From Trematomus loennbergii (lineage: Eukaryota; Chordata; Actinopteri; Perciformes; Nototheniidae), in assembly GCA_012861695.1 (NCBI GenBank), contig JAAOOA010000433.1, positions 124,001 through 188,000 of the forward strand: DNA of 64,000 bases, in the 5' to 3' direction. The position numbers and the translations under genes were made by a program. Numbering within the stretch: position 1 is the stretch's first letter; the number at the start of each line of letters is the position of its first letter. A model generated the notes under the pieces. That model was not told where the DNA came from, did not search any database, and was given only the letters and a program-made list of their open reading frames with translations. This document shows, one piece after another, positions 1 to 11,273 of the stretch.

Positions 1-74
1 TGGAGTCCAGACTGATGATGCAGCAGTTTACTACTGTCAGAGTGTCCATTACCCCAACAGTCAGTGGGTGTTCA
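1..74 (+). CDS. IgL V segment of unit 1, 3' end only (partial)
   Basis: Only the last part of FR3 and the germline CDR3 is inside the window. It reads [12 protein letters not shown] then QSVHYPNSQWVF, with the canonical second V-domain cysteine in the YYC motif. It abuts a V-type 12-RSS. The rest of the V lies left of the window, so functionality cannot be judged. The visible codons are open, unlike the same region of V5, which is broken here. Confidence 0.85.
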
Positions 75-102
75 CACAGTGAAAAAGCGTCGTACAAAAA
101 CC
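75..102 (+). other. V1 recombination signal, 12-bp spacer
   Basis: Heptamer CACAGTG at 75-81, 12-bp spacer at 82-93, nonamer ACAAAAACC at 94-102. This is the kappa-type V signal recognised by RAG1/RAG2. It is repeated with the same spacer after every V in the window. Confidence 0.93.
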
Positions 103-176
103 TCCCTCAGTCAGACTGAACAGGAACTGAACTGACTGCTGCAGCTGGAAGCTACTGCAGAGACTGATACACTTCA

Positions 177-298
<122 letters not shown>

Positions 299-1069
299 TT
301 GCAAGTCGACTAACGATGAAGTCTGTATATCAATTAAATATACTATAATAAGTTAGTATGGTAATCCTGTTGAAAGAGGATATTAAACACAATTCCTAAC
401 CTTCTCATAAATGAGTTAGTTGATTCATATTCAATTCACACAGTTTAGTTTCCATTCAAACTTAAGGCGCTACATTTAGCTTGTGTGAGTATGTCACATC
501 AATAAAAATACATTTAGAGACCACAATGCTTACAGTTATCATTTGATTATATTTTTCAAAATCCAAGATAAAAAGTTTATTGTCATAACATATACACAAC
601 TGTGATGTTTTTTTCCTTTGAGTCCACAAGCATTAACACAAAACACAATATGTTTTGTTTGAGTTTGCCAGCAGACCTTTTTTCTTGCTAGCTACTTTCT
701 GACATGGCATCCCTTATGAAGGCTTTTTGGAAGTGCTTCAACATGCTCATGTGTCTTTCCCTTTTTAATAATTCATCTTGTCCGCAGTTAGAAATGGTAT
801 TTAGTCATTAATAATGTGAAAACGTTGAACAATCAAGTGTTTCTATAATTGTCATTAGGTCATAAATAAACAGTTGTTATAGTTGAGTAAATGTTCAATT
901 ATTTGAATATATATACTATTTTCGAAGCTTATAACAAATTAAGTTCCTGCTAAAAGTTTGGGAAGACAATGGTCTACCAGACACTGGTTCCCACCGTGAA
1001 GCATTGTGGAGTTCATTTTGGTTGTTTATTAGTTTATTTTCTATTATTTTTTCAATCAATAAGCATTAA

Positions 1070-1449
1070 AGGTGGGTAGGTAAGTTTGAGAAACCGGCTC
1101 GAGATACACTTTTTGTTATATTCCATGGAATGCTCTTAACATCCCGATAGCAATGAATATCTTAAGTGCTTTGACAAAAAATCCATACAAAATGTCATCT
1201 GTGGAAGCTGTAGTACTGTAAAAAGCACGACCAATCATCTGAGCCGGCCCGGCTAAAATAACTGGATGGCCTACCTGCTGTCAGCCTTCCATCTGGGCAC
1301 AAACTTATCTCGTGCCCTCATTGGTCATGTGCGCGTCGTGTGTGTTGGAGGAGGGGCTCTGTAAGGAAGTGGCAGATTTTCTCCGGTTGTGTATTTTCAA
1401 ATTCTAGCGATCTCGAGCCGGTTTCTCAAACTTACCTACCCCACCTTTA
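1070..1449. mobile_element. MITE with ~37-bp terminal inverted repeats, copy 1
   Basis: The left end begins AAAGGTGGGTAGGTAAGTTT and the right end is its inverted complement, ending ACCTACCCCACCTTT. The arms run through a shared GAGAAACCGGCTCGAGA block. The ~380-bp body has no coding capacity. The superfamily is not assigned because no target duplication is clear. Confidence 0.75.
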
Positions 1450-1941
1450 AGCTACGTGTTTAGTTGTGCAGGTTGTCATGGAAAATAGGTCTCAGTTGCA
1501 CTGTAAAAACTGTTGCTTTGGTAAAACTTAAAAAATATGTGTCATGTGGTTCCAAGCAATTATAGGAGTTGGGTAAACTCACTAATGTGATTTTTTCTGC
1601 ATATGAAAAGATGAGATGAGCCTACAATTAAAAGCCCAGATATTAAGTGTAACCAATGCAAATAACAATCTGCTAAGAACCACACGAGAATAAAGTAAAT
1701 TATAAAACACAATTGAGTTGCCGGAACCTATATACGACAAACTCTTCCTGATTTCAATCCAACCCTTTAAATATTTGATAGCATTGAAACATTGCAGATT
1801 AAACAAAAAAGGGAACGTTATGGACATGTTAATACATTTGATTCAAATTTGATTATTTCAAAACAGTTGTCATAAAAGAGTAACAAGTTTGTTTAAAAGC
1901 ACAACACATTAACATACATGGAGAGACACATGGTTATTACT

Positions 1942-4645
1942 TGATGGTTATAACTGCATCTGGCTCTTGGGCAACGTATAACTTCATGCTGTGCATCACG
2001 AGCCTGTTGCACTTCGACCTCTGCTGTTCCCTGTAAATACAAATAAACACTAAATTGAGTACAAATCAGGACACACCATGTGTTTTCCTCAAAACAAAAA
2101 TCAAATCCGAGCCAGTTTACATTAGCTGTTAACAGACGGTAACAGAGGTGCTATTCACATGCATTACAAGGGGTTTAAGCCATCAAAAAAGGCTGGGTTT
2201 GCAAGAAAATGAACCAAATAGTCATGATATTGATATAGTTCATAAAATGTCCAACTACTTCTTTTAACCCCACCTCATGCTCAGAGATTTATATAACGTG
2301 GCACATGGGTCCTAGAATAAAAAGAACAGACGATTATTTCAACTTTTATCTTGATAAGTGAGAGCGCAGGCCAGTCTACATGAATGCCATGATGGAGTCG
2401 ATAATGTTTTAAAATATCACTTTGAGTGGTGACACTAGTGCTGCATAGTTTACATCTCCATCCCATCTGTGATTCAAAAAATAGAAATGGGTACGTTTAC
2501 CTGATGCTCATTATATTAGTATGTAAACATAACACGTCTTGAATTAACCTCTGAAACAACAACTAGTCTGACACACTCAAGGGCTTACCTAATGTGAACC
2601 TGAAGTCCATAGCAGGAGGCAAAATGTCTTCAAGAGGAGGTGTCACTGTTTTCTGGTGAGGCAAATGAAAGAACAAAATAGTTACATGATGACAATGTAA
2701 CAATCATTTCAGTAGAATTCATTAAAACATATTTAATTCAATTAATGGAATCAAACATTAAAACACAAGTATCATTTAAAACGGTATTGTATTTATATAC
2801 ATTTATAAGGATGGCATTTATTAAGGATGGTATTGTTAGATATCAGTACAATTCCATGATTCTCTACACAGCAGATCCTAATTACTTCAATATACACTCC
2901 TTTATCTCGTTTGCATACTGTCTAATATCTACTTTATGTTGTAGTAAAACATCTCCTTAATAAAACTGTATTTATTGATATTTCTCGCTAAAGACTGCAT
3001 TTTACTGTACTACATTGAAACATCTTGCTGACGTTATACATGCATCGTCGCCCAATACACACTTTTACTGAATTGCGCCTGAATGCACCTTAACTGAAGT
3101 CACCTCCGTCACTTTCTACTGAGAGCTAACGTTAACTCTCCTGCAGATTCAAACATGGATGTGCATCTATAGCGTTGCATAAGCATGACAAATATAGTTT
3201 GCACTTAATTTTGTATAATAACAACTCGATGCTCTAACTGCAGACTATGAGTTTAAATTGGGTACACTAATGGCGCGTTTCCACTACACGGCCTCGCTCG
3301 GCCTCGCTCGGTATGGCTAGGCCTCGTTAGGACTGGCTCACTTTATGGCGCATTTCCATTACAGTTTAGGAACTGGGGCTGTATCTATAGTAACGCAGTG
3401 TAGGCGGAGCCGTGACGTCATCTTCAATGAGAACCCCAGAAAAACAACACAGCCGTTAGCTCACAGCTCCTTATATATGTTCAGAAAACTAGACAAAGTT
3501 AAACAAGTACAAACCACAGACTGTCTGTGTCATGGTGAATACAGTCGCTGCTTTATTTATGTCTGTATAGGCCGTTGTTGTGAGTGTGGACGGTCGAGCA
3601 TATACTGCGTTAGCTTAGCCAATCTCCATTCAGAAACAAGCATTTTAAAAGGTGTTTCCCTGCCGTCTGTCTGCAGACTTGTCAAAGCATTAATTCATGG
3701 TTTTTACTAACCGGTATCAGTATGTTGTTACTTCGGCATCATTTTGAAACGTGTATTACAATTAAATCACGGTCAAATATGTCCATCTTGTTGTAGTTGT
3801 AGCCCCCTTGCCAGCAATTCTCTCTCTAGTTTAGCATACTCAGCCCGACTCAGCCTCGTTGTCTCGGCCCTAGACCCACGATTTTATGAGGCCAGAAAAA
3901 CTGTGAATTAGGACCCGCCGGCCGGTACTAGGCCAAGTGGAAACGCAACCAAAGACGGGCCGCTGACGTCACAGCCCTCTTAAACCGTGCTCCGCACTGT
4001 AGTGGAAACGCGCCATTAGATTGTAGAAAGATAATTCATTGCTCACAGTAAAACAAACGGCGAAATACATACAGAGGAATTCATATCAAATAGGCGCATT
4101 AGTAACTTACTCTTACATAACCGCTGGGTTATAAAGTAGTAGGGAATAGTTTTAACGGAGGTATTTTACCGCACAACATGCACGGCAGGAGAGCCTCTGA
4201 GCTCCGCGGCCGCATCACGGTGCCCGGGCCAACGCTTAGAGCGGCATAGGGGAACAGTTTGCGGAGTTGATTCTTAATACGTACTCTTAACTTAACCACT
4301 TTTAACAGAATTGCGTCGGTAAGCACTTGATGCAAACTTTGCCCAACAACTTTGCGCGAAGAAATAGACTACATGAGCACGACAGGGCTGAGTCTAACTT
4401 TAACAGCAGTAATGGCGCTGGCATGCATTAAAATGTCGATGTTTCGTTCAAAACAGTGAATACAAGAAAAGTAAATAACACTGTGCTAGTTAAAAAGCAG
4501 TAATTAATAACTCAGGTGGCATGCTTACTTGTTTTACGATGGTTTGAGGAGGATCCAACGCTAACACGTGTCCAACTGCTGAAGAACCGCTGCAAAGAGG
4601 AACAGGAAGTCTCACACCGTGGTTTCTCGTTTGAGGGCGTGGCAT
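1942..4645 (-). pseudogene. Putative exons of an unidentified multi-copy gene (C2H2-like), copy 1
   Basis: Four exon-like pieces on the - strand have splice-like borders. 4529-4645 reads MPRPQTRNHGVRLPVPL to PPQTIVKQ and ends at a GTAAGC donor. 2589-2652 reads KTVTPPLEDILPPAMDFRFTL and continues the first in phase. 2281-2471 reads MGWRCKLCSTSV with CxxC...HxxxxH spacing, a C2H2 zinc-finger-like knuckle, and stops after 61 residues. About 1942-2032 encodes a short tail ending DAVITIK. The last two do not join the second in phase, so these may be alternative or decayed exons. A Harbinger-like MITE occupies the large intron. I do not recognise the gene; similar short zinc-knuckle proteins occur in transposon-like fish gene families (inference). 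Confidence 0.35.
3272..4020. mobile_element. PIF/Harbinger-like MITE, copy 1
   Basis: The ends are CTAATGGCGCGTTTCCACTA and its inverted complement, giving at least 20-bp terminal inverted repeats about 750 bp apart. CG-rich tandem GGCCTCGCTC motifs lie just inside the left end. No transposase is encoded. The terminal TAA/TTA fits a TWA-type target duplication of the PIF/Harbinger group, but the exact duplication cannot be separated from the inverted repeat. Confidence 0.7.
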
Positions 4646-5584
4646 GACCGTGGCGTTGAAAAAAGCTTTTTTATTACGTTTTCCAAAACGTATTTTTAAA
4701 GAAAGTTCAGAAAATGTGATATTAATTTACAAATTAATGAGTTCTTAAAACATGTTGTCATTGTTGCTTAAGTGTTACTTATTTAAACAAACATTGAAAA
4801 AAAACTAATTTAGGGCAAGTAAATTACATTAAAAAATTGAGTTTTGTTGACTTCACCATCGGAACTGTTTTACAGTGTGGGAGGGAACCTTGTTTCCAGT
4901 ATTTCCCTTGGGACTCATTTAATGAGGGACCGGCAGCCATCTTAAAAAGGCCAGCGAAATGTTTGTCACTCATGTTTTGATCAGCCACAGGGCACACGGG
5001 CAGCCGGTGAGTGTTTTTGTTTAAATATGTGTTTATGGTGACAGACTTTTGTTGTGTATGCTTTAAGGCGAGACATGGCAGGCAAAAACATCGTTTTTCA
5101 TGCACTGGTCAATTTTGAGATTTTGTGCTATTTTGTAGTGATGGCGAGATGAAGCCTTATGAAGCTTTGAAGCTTTCCAGCCAATTGGTTCTCAAAAGGG
5201 TTCATCTCATGAGGCTTCGTCATGGGCTTCATTTGAACACAAACCCCCCTGTTGGTCAAAGTGTGTAAAACAGGCAGATTTGACATCTCAACAGTGTGCT
5301 CGATCTCATACCGAGTTCCCAATGAGTAAAGCCTTAGAATAACTCTTAACAACGAACATTAAATCATATGTTCATGTTAACAATATTGTTTTTATTCCAG
5401 TTGAATGATTGTCATTGAAAAGCCTAAGGAGGCTGGTAAACATTGCAAAGATGGATTTGTATTCCTTAATAATATTCATAAACTTAACCATGTTGTAGCC
5501 TGAGAAAGGCTAAACCATATCAAAGAATACATTTATTAACTACATTATATCATTTAGCTGTAGCTTTTGTAAACAAAAAATACG

Positions 5585-5655
5585 TATTGACCAGTCGTTG
5601 AACAGGGACCCTGCGGTCGTGAGTCAACTGCTTTCCAGCTGAGCCACAGCACACA
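5585..5655 (-). mobile_element. tRNA-derived SINE head fragment, copy 1
   Basis: On the - strand it reads GTGGCTCAGCTGG (A-box-like) followed by a B-box-like GGGTCCCTG-TTCAA stretch. That is the internal polymerase III promoter of a tRNA-derived SINE. There is no tRNA fold or full-length SINE, so it is a fragment. Copies are at about 26135-26205 and 37125-37190. Confidence 0.5.
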
Positions 5656-6230
5656 CGCTGAATCTCACTAAAAACACTGCACCATATTTATTCCTGTATT
5701 ATTCCTGTATTATTCATGTTTTTATTCCTACATTTATTTATGCTTGTATCTATTTATACTTATGACATGTTCCGACCTCTATATAAGTGAGGGTCTGAGC
5801 TCTTTTAATTCCATCGTGTCACCAGCGGACCCGGGTACAGGAGGGGTAATATGGTTCTTATTATACATCCATGGGTATTATGAGCGTGTGGTTCAACGGT
5901 TCAACGGATCTGAATCGCTTCCTGAAGCAGTCACGTGGTATCGACAGGCAGCGAGGCTTCGTTTGTCATCGATGACGTCACTGGCCCACGATACAAGCCT
6001 CGATACATGCTTCACAAAAAGCTTCGGGGATTACTCGACACACGCTCCGAAGCCTCGGCGCCAGGGGCGGACTGGGACTACAAATCAGCACGGGAGGGGG
6101 GGGGTGCTAGTGAGTTATCCACATCGTCCGACCGGCCCACTTCAGCACCGGCCCATCGGGATTCGTCCCGAACGTCCATCGCAATACGTAACATCACTAC
6201 TATTTTGATTCCATAACATGTTTTCTTTCA

Positions 6231-6870
6231 GGCTTTTGGGGAGATGGCAAATCCGGATCCTTTTACGGACTCTGAGTCTTCTGAGTCAGTCATTGAAGAG
6301 ATCCGGATCATACGAGTCCTTTGAGTCATATGAGTCAGCATCACCAAGAGCGTAGAAATCCTACCGGTGAAACCGAAAACTTGTTGCATTTCACGAGCAT
6401 ATTAAACTAACGTTACATTAACAGGGATGCAAACTTGTTACCTTTCGGGGAAATTCGCCGTTTTGAATCCAAAATAGGTCGTTTGTGTGATTCATGTAGA
6501 TCTGCATAAAAATATTTTTGGGGTATGGGGGGGTCTGGGACCCGGAGTAATCTGCGGCCGCGAGCTGTTATGTGCCATCGTTACACGCATGGTGTTATTT
6601 TTTTATATATTATAATGAAGCGCGAGCTGTGTGCTCGAGTCTTCCTGCCTATCGTCTCTGCTCATCGATGTATAATAAGGCTCTGCTGCTCCGGGATGAG
6701 GGTCTAGCTTCAGCAGCTACATTACCTACGGGTGCGTTCGTTAATATTAACTGTGCGGTCCGGAGTCACTGTAGCACAGACTGGACCGCTGGTGAACAGC
6801 TGTTAGAACGGGCCGTTCAGGTGTTCAGATCAGAGCTCCCTGTCGGAGCGGCAGAGCGTGATGTGCACTG
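6231..6870. other. GAGTC-rich repeat ends and unassigned GC-rich stretch
   Basis: 6236-6345 is packed with GGATCC and GAGTC motifs of the kind found at fish DNA-transposon ends. A related GAGTC-rich stretch at 8190-8350 could be its partner end. 6480-6870 has open frames of 60-99 codons that are conserved in copies 2 and 3 but match no family I recognise. I see no gene here. Confidence 0.3.
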
Positions 6871-6995
6871 AAACGTTTTTCTGTCGCAATATTATTTAAT
6901 GAATCGTTGAGCTAGCTAACTAGCATACATTGTCACTATCTGCTAACGTTAGCTTTCGCCTTCGTTTTCTAATAGTTTTTTTCATAGGCTATAAA

Positions 6996-7834
6996 CGGAG
7001 GTGGTATAAGTATATATCTTGTACTTGAGTAAAAGTAGAAGTACTCAGGTCTTGTACTTGAGTAAAAGTAGAAGTACTCAGGTCTTGTACTTGAGTAAAA
7101 GTAGAAGTACTCAGATATTGTACTAGAGTAAAAGTAGAAGTACTCAGATCTTGTACTTGAGTAAAAGTAGAAGTACTCAGGTTTGAGTAAAAGTAGAAGT
7201 ACCAGAGTGTAGGAACAATCCTGCAATCAAAATGTTCCTCAAATAAAAGTACAAAAGTATTATCATCAAAATATAGTTAAAGTAGCGACAGTAAAAGTAG
7301 AAGTACTCAAATCTTGTACTTGAGTAAAAGTAGAAGTACCAGAGTGTAGGAATACTCTGTTACAGTAAAAGTACTGCATTCAAAATGTTCCTCAAGTAAA
7401 AGTAGAAAAGTATTATCATCAAAATATAGTGAAAGTAGCGACAGTAAAATTAGTCATTGTGCAGATTGGTCCATTTCAGAATAATATATATGATATGTTT
7501 TATAATGATTGATCATGAAAGTGTTCTCAAAGCTGGTAAAGGTGCAGCTAGTTTGAATGACTTTGTATACTGCAGGGTAGCTTGTGAATTTACTCCAGGT
7601 GGAACTAAAGTCTGATTTAACACGTGATTATATTTCACATCATTCATCCAGATCTGTAAAGTAACTAAAGGTATTAAATACATGTAGTGGAGTAAAAGTA
7701 CACCTTTTACCTCTGTAGAGGAGTAGAAGAACAAAGTAGCAAAACATTGAAATACTTAAGTAAAGTACAAGTATCTCAAAATTGTTCCCAAGTATAGTAC
7801 TTGAGTTTATGAACTTAGTTACTTTACACCACTG
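6996..7834. mobile_element. hAT-type nonautonomous element with internal minisatellite, copy 1
   Basis: The right end ACTTTACACCACTG and the left end CGGAGGTGGTATAAGTA form imperfect terminal repeats. Flanks GCTATAAA (6988-6995) and GCTATACA (7835-7842) are an 8-bp target duplication with one mismatch. Inside are about six units of a ~33-bp repeat of the form CTTGTACTTGAGTAAAAGTA plus GAAGTACTCAG. The CAGTGGTGTAAAGTA-type end is common in fish nonautonomous hAT elements. Open frames rich in Tyr-Phe-Ser are products of the minisatellite. Confidence 0.8.
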
Positions 7835-8511
7835 GCTATACAGATAGAAAGACTAAGCCTTGCACAGAGGCATGAAATACATTTTCAAAATGCTCAACAG
7901 TGCTGCCAAAATTATACATGTAAACTGACTGCTACACAATTAAAATAAATGCTTTTATATATTTCTATTAGATGTGACGCTTTGGCGTTTCTGTTATTAT
8001 TAACTGCTTTAGTTGTTCTGACTGCTAACATCCTGTTATTCCTCATTTTAAAGCCGATATTCCGTGGGGTCGGGGGGCTCGGATCCTTGTCACCTTTTTC
8101 ATACCTGATGAGTTTGCATCCCTGATTAACCTCCGCTACACAGTGTCTTTTGCTTAATAAAAATGTTGATCACAAACAAAAGGGTTATTTTGCGATTTGG
8201 CGAATCTGAGTCTGCTGTTGACTCGTGCATGAGGACGAGTCTGCTGGATCTCTGGATCTGCTGCTATACGGTTACGGCTCTGAGTCCGCACGAGTCTTCT
8301 ATGTGTTGCACAGTGAGTCAGGATTTGAGAATCTCTGAGTTTGCTGTTGACTCGTGCACAATAGCCGCGGGAAGTAGGGTGCTGGAGGCGGGGCTGCGAA
8401 TGGTGTACATTTACACACACATATACCTATGGAGTTGGCCAGATGTGTGTAAATGACTGGTCATGGTCATTTGAAAAAAATGCCGGTGTCGGACATACAC
8501 AAACACACCGA

Positions 8512-8557
8512 ACACACACACACACACACACACACCACACACACCACACACACACCA

Positions 8558-8644
<87 letters not shown>
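8512..8644. repeat. (CA)n tract left of the unit 2 C 3' flank
   Basis: AC repeat broken by regular CACCAC interruptions. It sits about 720 bp beyond the C stop codon. An equivalent tract occupies the same place in units 3 to 6; unit 7 lacks it. Confidence 0.95.
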
Positions 8645-8646
<2 letters not shown>

Positions 8647-8649
8647 AGA

Positions 8650-9235
8650 GCAGAGCAGAGCAGAGCACAAACACACACGTCATGCGCCTTGTGGCATTGA
8701 CACAGCTAAGGTGATAAATAGTCTTTGTTTTCATATAATATCAGTTTTAATTCAATCAGCAAAAATCTTTTCATTTAATAATTCCGCAGTTGTACTGTGT
8801 CCATTCAATAATATTTAAGGTCATCTTAATTTAGATTGATGTTATATGACTTCAGCAGATGACACCCTGCTTTTATTTCTGGTCCTGAAATATTTTTAAG
8901 TAGAATATTTAATTCATATGTTGTAAGATTCAAGTTTAACAACACATGAAAATCACACATGGATGTACTTAAACATTAGTGATAAGAGAGAGCTTTGTGG
9001 TTTACCATGATGTTCATACTATTTTATTGGAACCAATTTGTATTAACAAAGATAAAACTAGAATGATTCCAGAAGTATAACCAAACCCAAAGATCATTAA
9101 AAAGTAATATGGAAAATATTGACTTGGTAATGTTTTGACTTTTGTGAATGAATGTGAATAAGGTTACTTTTATATATAATATCTCACAGAAATGTAATCA
9201 GAAGACATGTCACTTTTATAATACACACATTCATC
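8650..9235. other. Conserved 3' flank of C, unit 2
   Basis: This AT-rich, non-coding block is almost identical in units 3 to 7 (for example 17110-17680 and 62465-63005). It lies downstream of the C polyadenylation signal on the - strand. Such strong conservation may reflect recent duplication alone, or a 3' enhancer like those beyond mammalian C-kappa (inference). I identified no specific motif. Confidence 0.5.
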
Positions 9236-9241
9236 TTTATT
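9236..9241 (-). terminator. Polyadenylation signal of C, unit 2
   Basis: AATAAA on the - strand, about 120 bp after the C stop codon. The same hexamer is at the same distance in every unit. Confidence 0.75.
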
Positions 9242-9361
9242 ATTTTAAAATGTTGAAACCATCGACACAAGCAAAACAGGTTGATGTTGAAACATGTCCT
9301 GAGAGCCAGAGAGCAGACTGAGAGCAGTGTGAGAGAGAAAGCAGAGTCCCAGTGAGTCAGC

Positions 9362-9690
9362 TCAGGACTGGGAACACTGGTCTCTCCTCAGTGTCTCTGA
9401 GAGCGCAGTCTGGGAGCCCTGGGTGGCCTCACAGGTCACAGAGCCCACCTTCCTCCACTGATCTGCAGAGAGCCTCAGGGTGCTGCTCCAGCTGTAGTGG
9501 GCGTCCTTCTCCAGCACCCCGGGGCTCCTGCTCTCCTCCCAGCTGCTGCTGCTGCTGCTGCCGTCCACCTTCCAGGCCAGACTCCAGTCTGAGGGGAAGC
9601 CCTTGTTGGCCAGGCACATGAGCGTGGCCTTCCCCTGCTGCAGCTCTTCTGTGGAGGGGGGCAGCACCGTCAGGGTGGGACGGGCATCAC
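9362..9690 (-). CDS. Immunoglobulin light chain constant exon, unit 2
   Basis: This encodes the single C1-set Ig domain of a kappa-like fish light chain. The exon opens after a CTCCTAG acceptor with a split Ser codon shared with J, then [19 protein letters not shown]. It runs 108 codons to TGA. Cys25 (ATLMC) and Cys86 (SVTCEA) are the intradomain disulfide pair, and Trp39 (LAWKV) is the core tryptophan. Cys105 in RRDQCSQS is placed to bond the heavy chain. A six-serine run at 44-49 comes from a CTG/CAG trinucleotide repeat. The exon is fully open with both splice and poly(A) signals, so it looks functional. It lies about 790 bp from its J on the same strand. The assembled chain would be secreted or displayed with IgH. 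Confidence 0.95.
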
Positions 9691-10478
9691 CTAGGAGACA
9701 CCAATCAGATTAGAGGACAGGGAGCACACAGCTGTCCATCAACCAGCAGACACTGGGACACCTTTACTGTGAGAGTGTTTCTCCTTTAAGGAGTTTCTGT
9801 CAGATGTTGGTTCTGCTCCATCAGTCTCTCACTCACACATTGTTTCACTTCCCTTTAAGAAGCCTCTCATGCAAATCAGCACGGAGACACTTCATACAGA
9901 ATCACCTGAAATATGTCACACTACACTGGAAATAAAGTACAACATTAGGACACATTTTAAATAGTTGTGGTCTAAATCATCCAAAACCTGAACTCTACAA
10001 ACCATCATTAAATTATTTAGTGGATAAATGAACAAATACGGAAATGAAACAATCAATTGTGCTTAATGTGAATCTCAATAATTACCCAGTTTTACAAACT
10101 TTAAAATAATGTCTGAAAGAATTCAACACATTTTTTAAATATCCATCGTTATCTTTACTCTGTTCAACCGTATTTAAAAACTGTATTCGTAATTTATTTG
10201 AAAACAGACGGGAGAATGGAGAAAAAGTGAAGAATAAGTGAATGAAACATTAGCAGTTTCATCATTTCACATTTGAAGCTGTTTAAATGACAGCATGTTG
10301 GGAATGTATAAAGACATTTCAGGAAAAGCTGCTCCGACTTAGGCTCAATGATGAAGAGAAATAAAGACATGAATACTAATACTATCTAAACATTACAATT
10401 AAAATAATATATATCTATCTCTCAAACATTCTAACACAGAATTAAAACATCATATTTAGTTTTTGTGCAGAAACTTAC
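9691..10478 (-). other. J-C intron, unit 2
   Basis: This ~790-bp, mostly AT-rich intron between J donor and C acceptor is highly conserved between units. A perfect octamer lies near its C-proximal end and an E-box-like CAGCTG lies nearer C. Weak short open frames here are not genes. Confidence 0.8.
9869..9876 (+). promoter_or_regulatory. ATGCAAAT octamer in the J-C intron, unit 2
   Basis: Perfect Oct-1/Oct-2 binding octamer, kept in units 3 to 7 at the same distance from C. In mammals the J-kappa to C-kappa intron carries an enhancer, so an intronic enhancer role is plausible (inference). Confidence 0.55.
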
Positions 10479-10516
10479 TTCCAACATCCAGTCTGGTTCC
10501 TCCACCGAACGTGTAC
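10479..10516 (-). CDS. JL segment, unit 2 (hybrid J1/J2)
   Basis: The 38-bp coding part reads [12 protein letters not shown] with the diagnostic FGxG bulge and ends at a GTAAGT donor in phase with C. The left flank (TTTAGTTTTTGTGCAGAAAC) is that of J1 in other units. The right flank (CACAAACAAACTCACC) is that of J2. The single J of this unit therefore looks like the product of recombination between J1 and J2 that deleted the ~370 bp between them. The coding sequence is of the J2 (Tyr) type. Confidence 0.92.
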
Positions 10517-10555
10517 CACAGTGATACAAAGTCATTGAGCCGCCGTACAAAAACC
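10517..10555 (-). other. J recombination signal, 23-bp spacer, unit 2
   Basis: On the - strand: nonamer GGTTTTTGT (10547-10555), 23-bp spacer, heptamer CACTGTG (10517-10523), next to J. It is complementary in type to the 12-spacer V signals. Confidence 0.95.
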
Positions 10556-10913
10556 TCTCACTGTAGAGAGACACGGCTCTCTGACTTTGACACAAACAAA
10601 CTCACCAAACACATCCACGGTTTACCCACTTTATATAATAACTGCTTACAATGTTTGAAACAGATTCACAAACTATGGAGAAGTATTGAATCTTTTTTTA
10701 TGAGCTGTTATACATTTAAAAAGCAAAATACTCATATTGAATGAAGTACATGTAATGATGTTATTTCTTAAGAAAAACTCTCTAATCAATCGGGCAAAAT
10801 GTAAATCATTGTCATTTTATAAAGCTTTATTTTAGATTGTTGTGGAGGAAGAGAGCATTGATTCGAGTGGGAGTGAATTATAGGACAGTTTTAAATACTC
10901 TTTGGAAAGAGCA

Positions 10914-11030
10914 AGTGAGCCCTGACCCATTCCGGGCGGCAGTGCCCTTGAGCAGGGCACCGAACCCCAAGTGCTCCCTGGCACATGCTCCTGTGCACCT
11001 ATGTACTTGTAAGGTGTGTGTGTATAAAGA
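10914..11030. mobile_element. SINE-like fragment between J and V, unit 2
   Basis: It contains CCCTTGAGCAGGGCACCGAA followed by CCCCAAGTGCTCCCTGG, a motif typical of fish tRNA-derived SINE bodies. It is present at the same place in units 3 to 6, so it was inserted before the units were amplified. Confidence 0.55.
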
Positions 11031-11147
11031 AAACAGAGTGGAAACTGAATGTTCCCCCAGGGGAGGTCCATCTTCTTCATCTTCTTCTTGGTGATCAATA
11101 ATCCAGGTCCCTGTTGGAGTCAGTCAGAGCATTTCCATAGAGAGACA

Positions 11148-11194
11148 CTTTGCATCAGCAGCACCATGCTCCAGTGCTCTGGGACACTTTATAG
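11148..11194 (+). promoter_or_regulatory. V promoter, unit 2: octamer-like site and TATA-like box
   Basis: CTTTGCAT at 11148-11155 differs from the Ig octamer ATTTGCAT by one base, and CTTTATAG at 11187-11194 is TATA-like. Together they sit 80-130 bp before the leader ATG, the usual distance for an Ig V promoter. Confidence 0.65.
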
Positions 11195-11273
11195 TCCTGA
11201 GAGTTGAACACTGGATGACTGACAGCTGTCCTTCATGACAACAGAAGCCACAGGAATCCTCCTCATCAAGAAC

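Larger units (their letters stand above)
300..8700. repeat. Large duplicated V-to-C spacer block, copy 1
   Basis: Nearly the same sequence recurs at 20760-30900, offset by about 20.5 kb, and its right half recurs at 35950-40500. Differences are small indels and element-sized gaps. Copy 1 has an extra truncated MITE-like stretch at about 6062-6180 that copies 2 and 3 lack. Copy 2 lacks about 300 bp corresponding to 5690-5990. Contents are itemised separately. 300-1068 is AT-rich with nothing else recognisable. Confidence 0.9.

Noticed and set aside
6969..7226. Tyr-Phe-Ser-rich repeat proteins at 6969-7226, 27038-27361 and 38328-38785
   Set aside because: They are produced by the hAT-internal minisatellite and have no conserved start or domain.
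8411..8700. Frames of alternating Cys-Val or His-Thr in several places
   Set aside because: Translations of (CA)n microsatellites.
9352..9621. Open frame on the + strand ([14 protein letters not shown]...) at the C exon, repeated in every unit
   Set aside because: It is the antisense shadow of the light chain constant exon; its conservation follows from C.
10463..10744. + strand frame spanning the J region ([20 protein letters not shown])
   Set aside because: Antisense of J and its RSS; the true coding strand is -.
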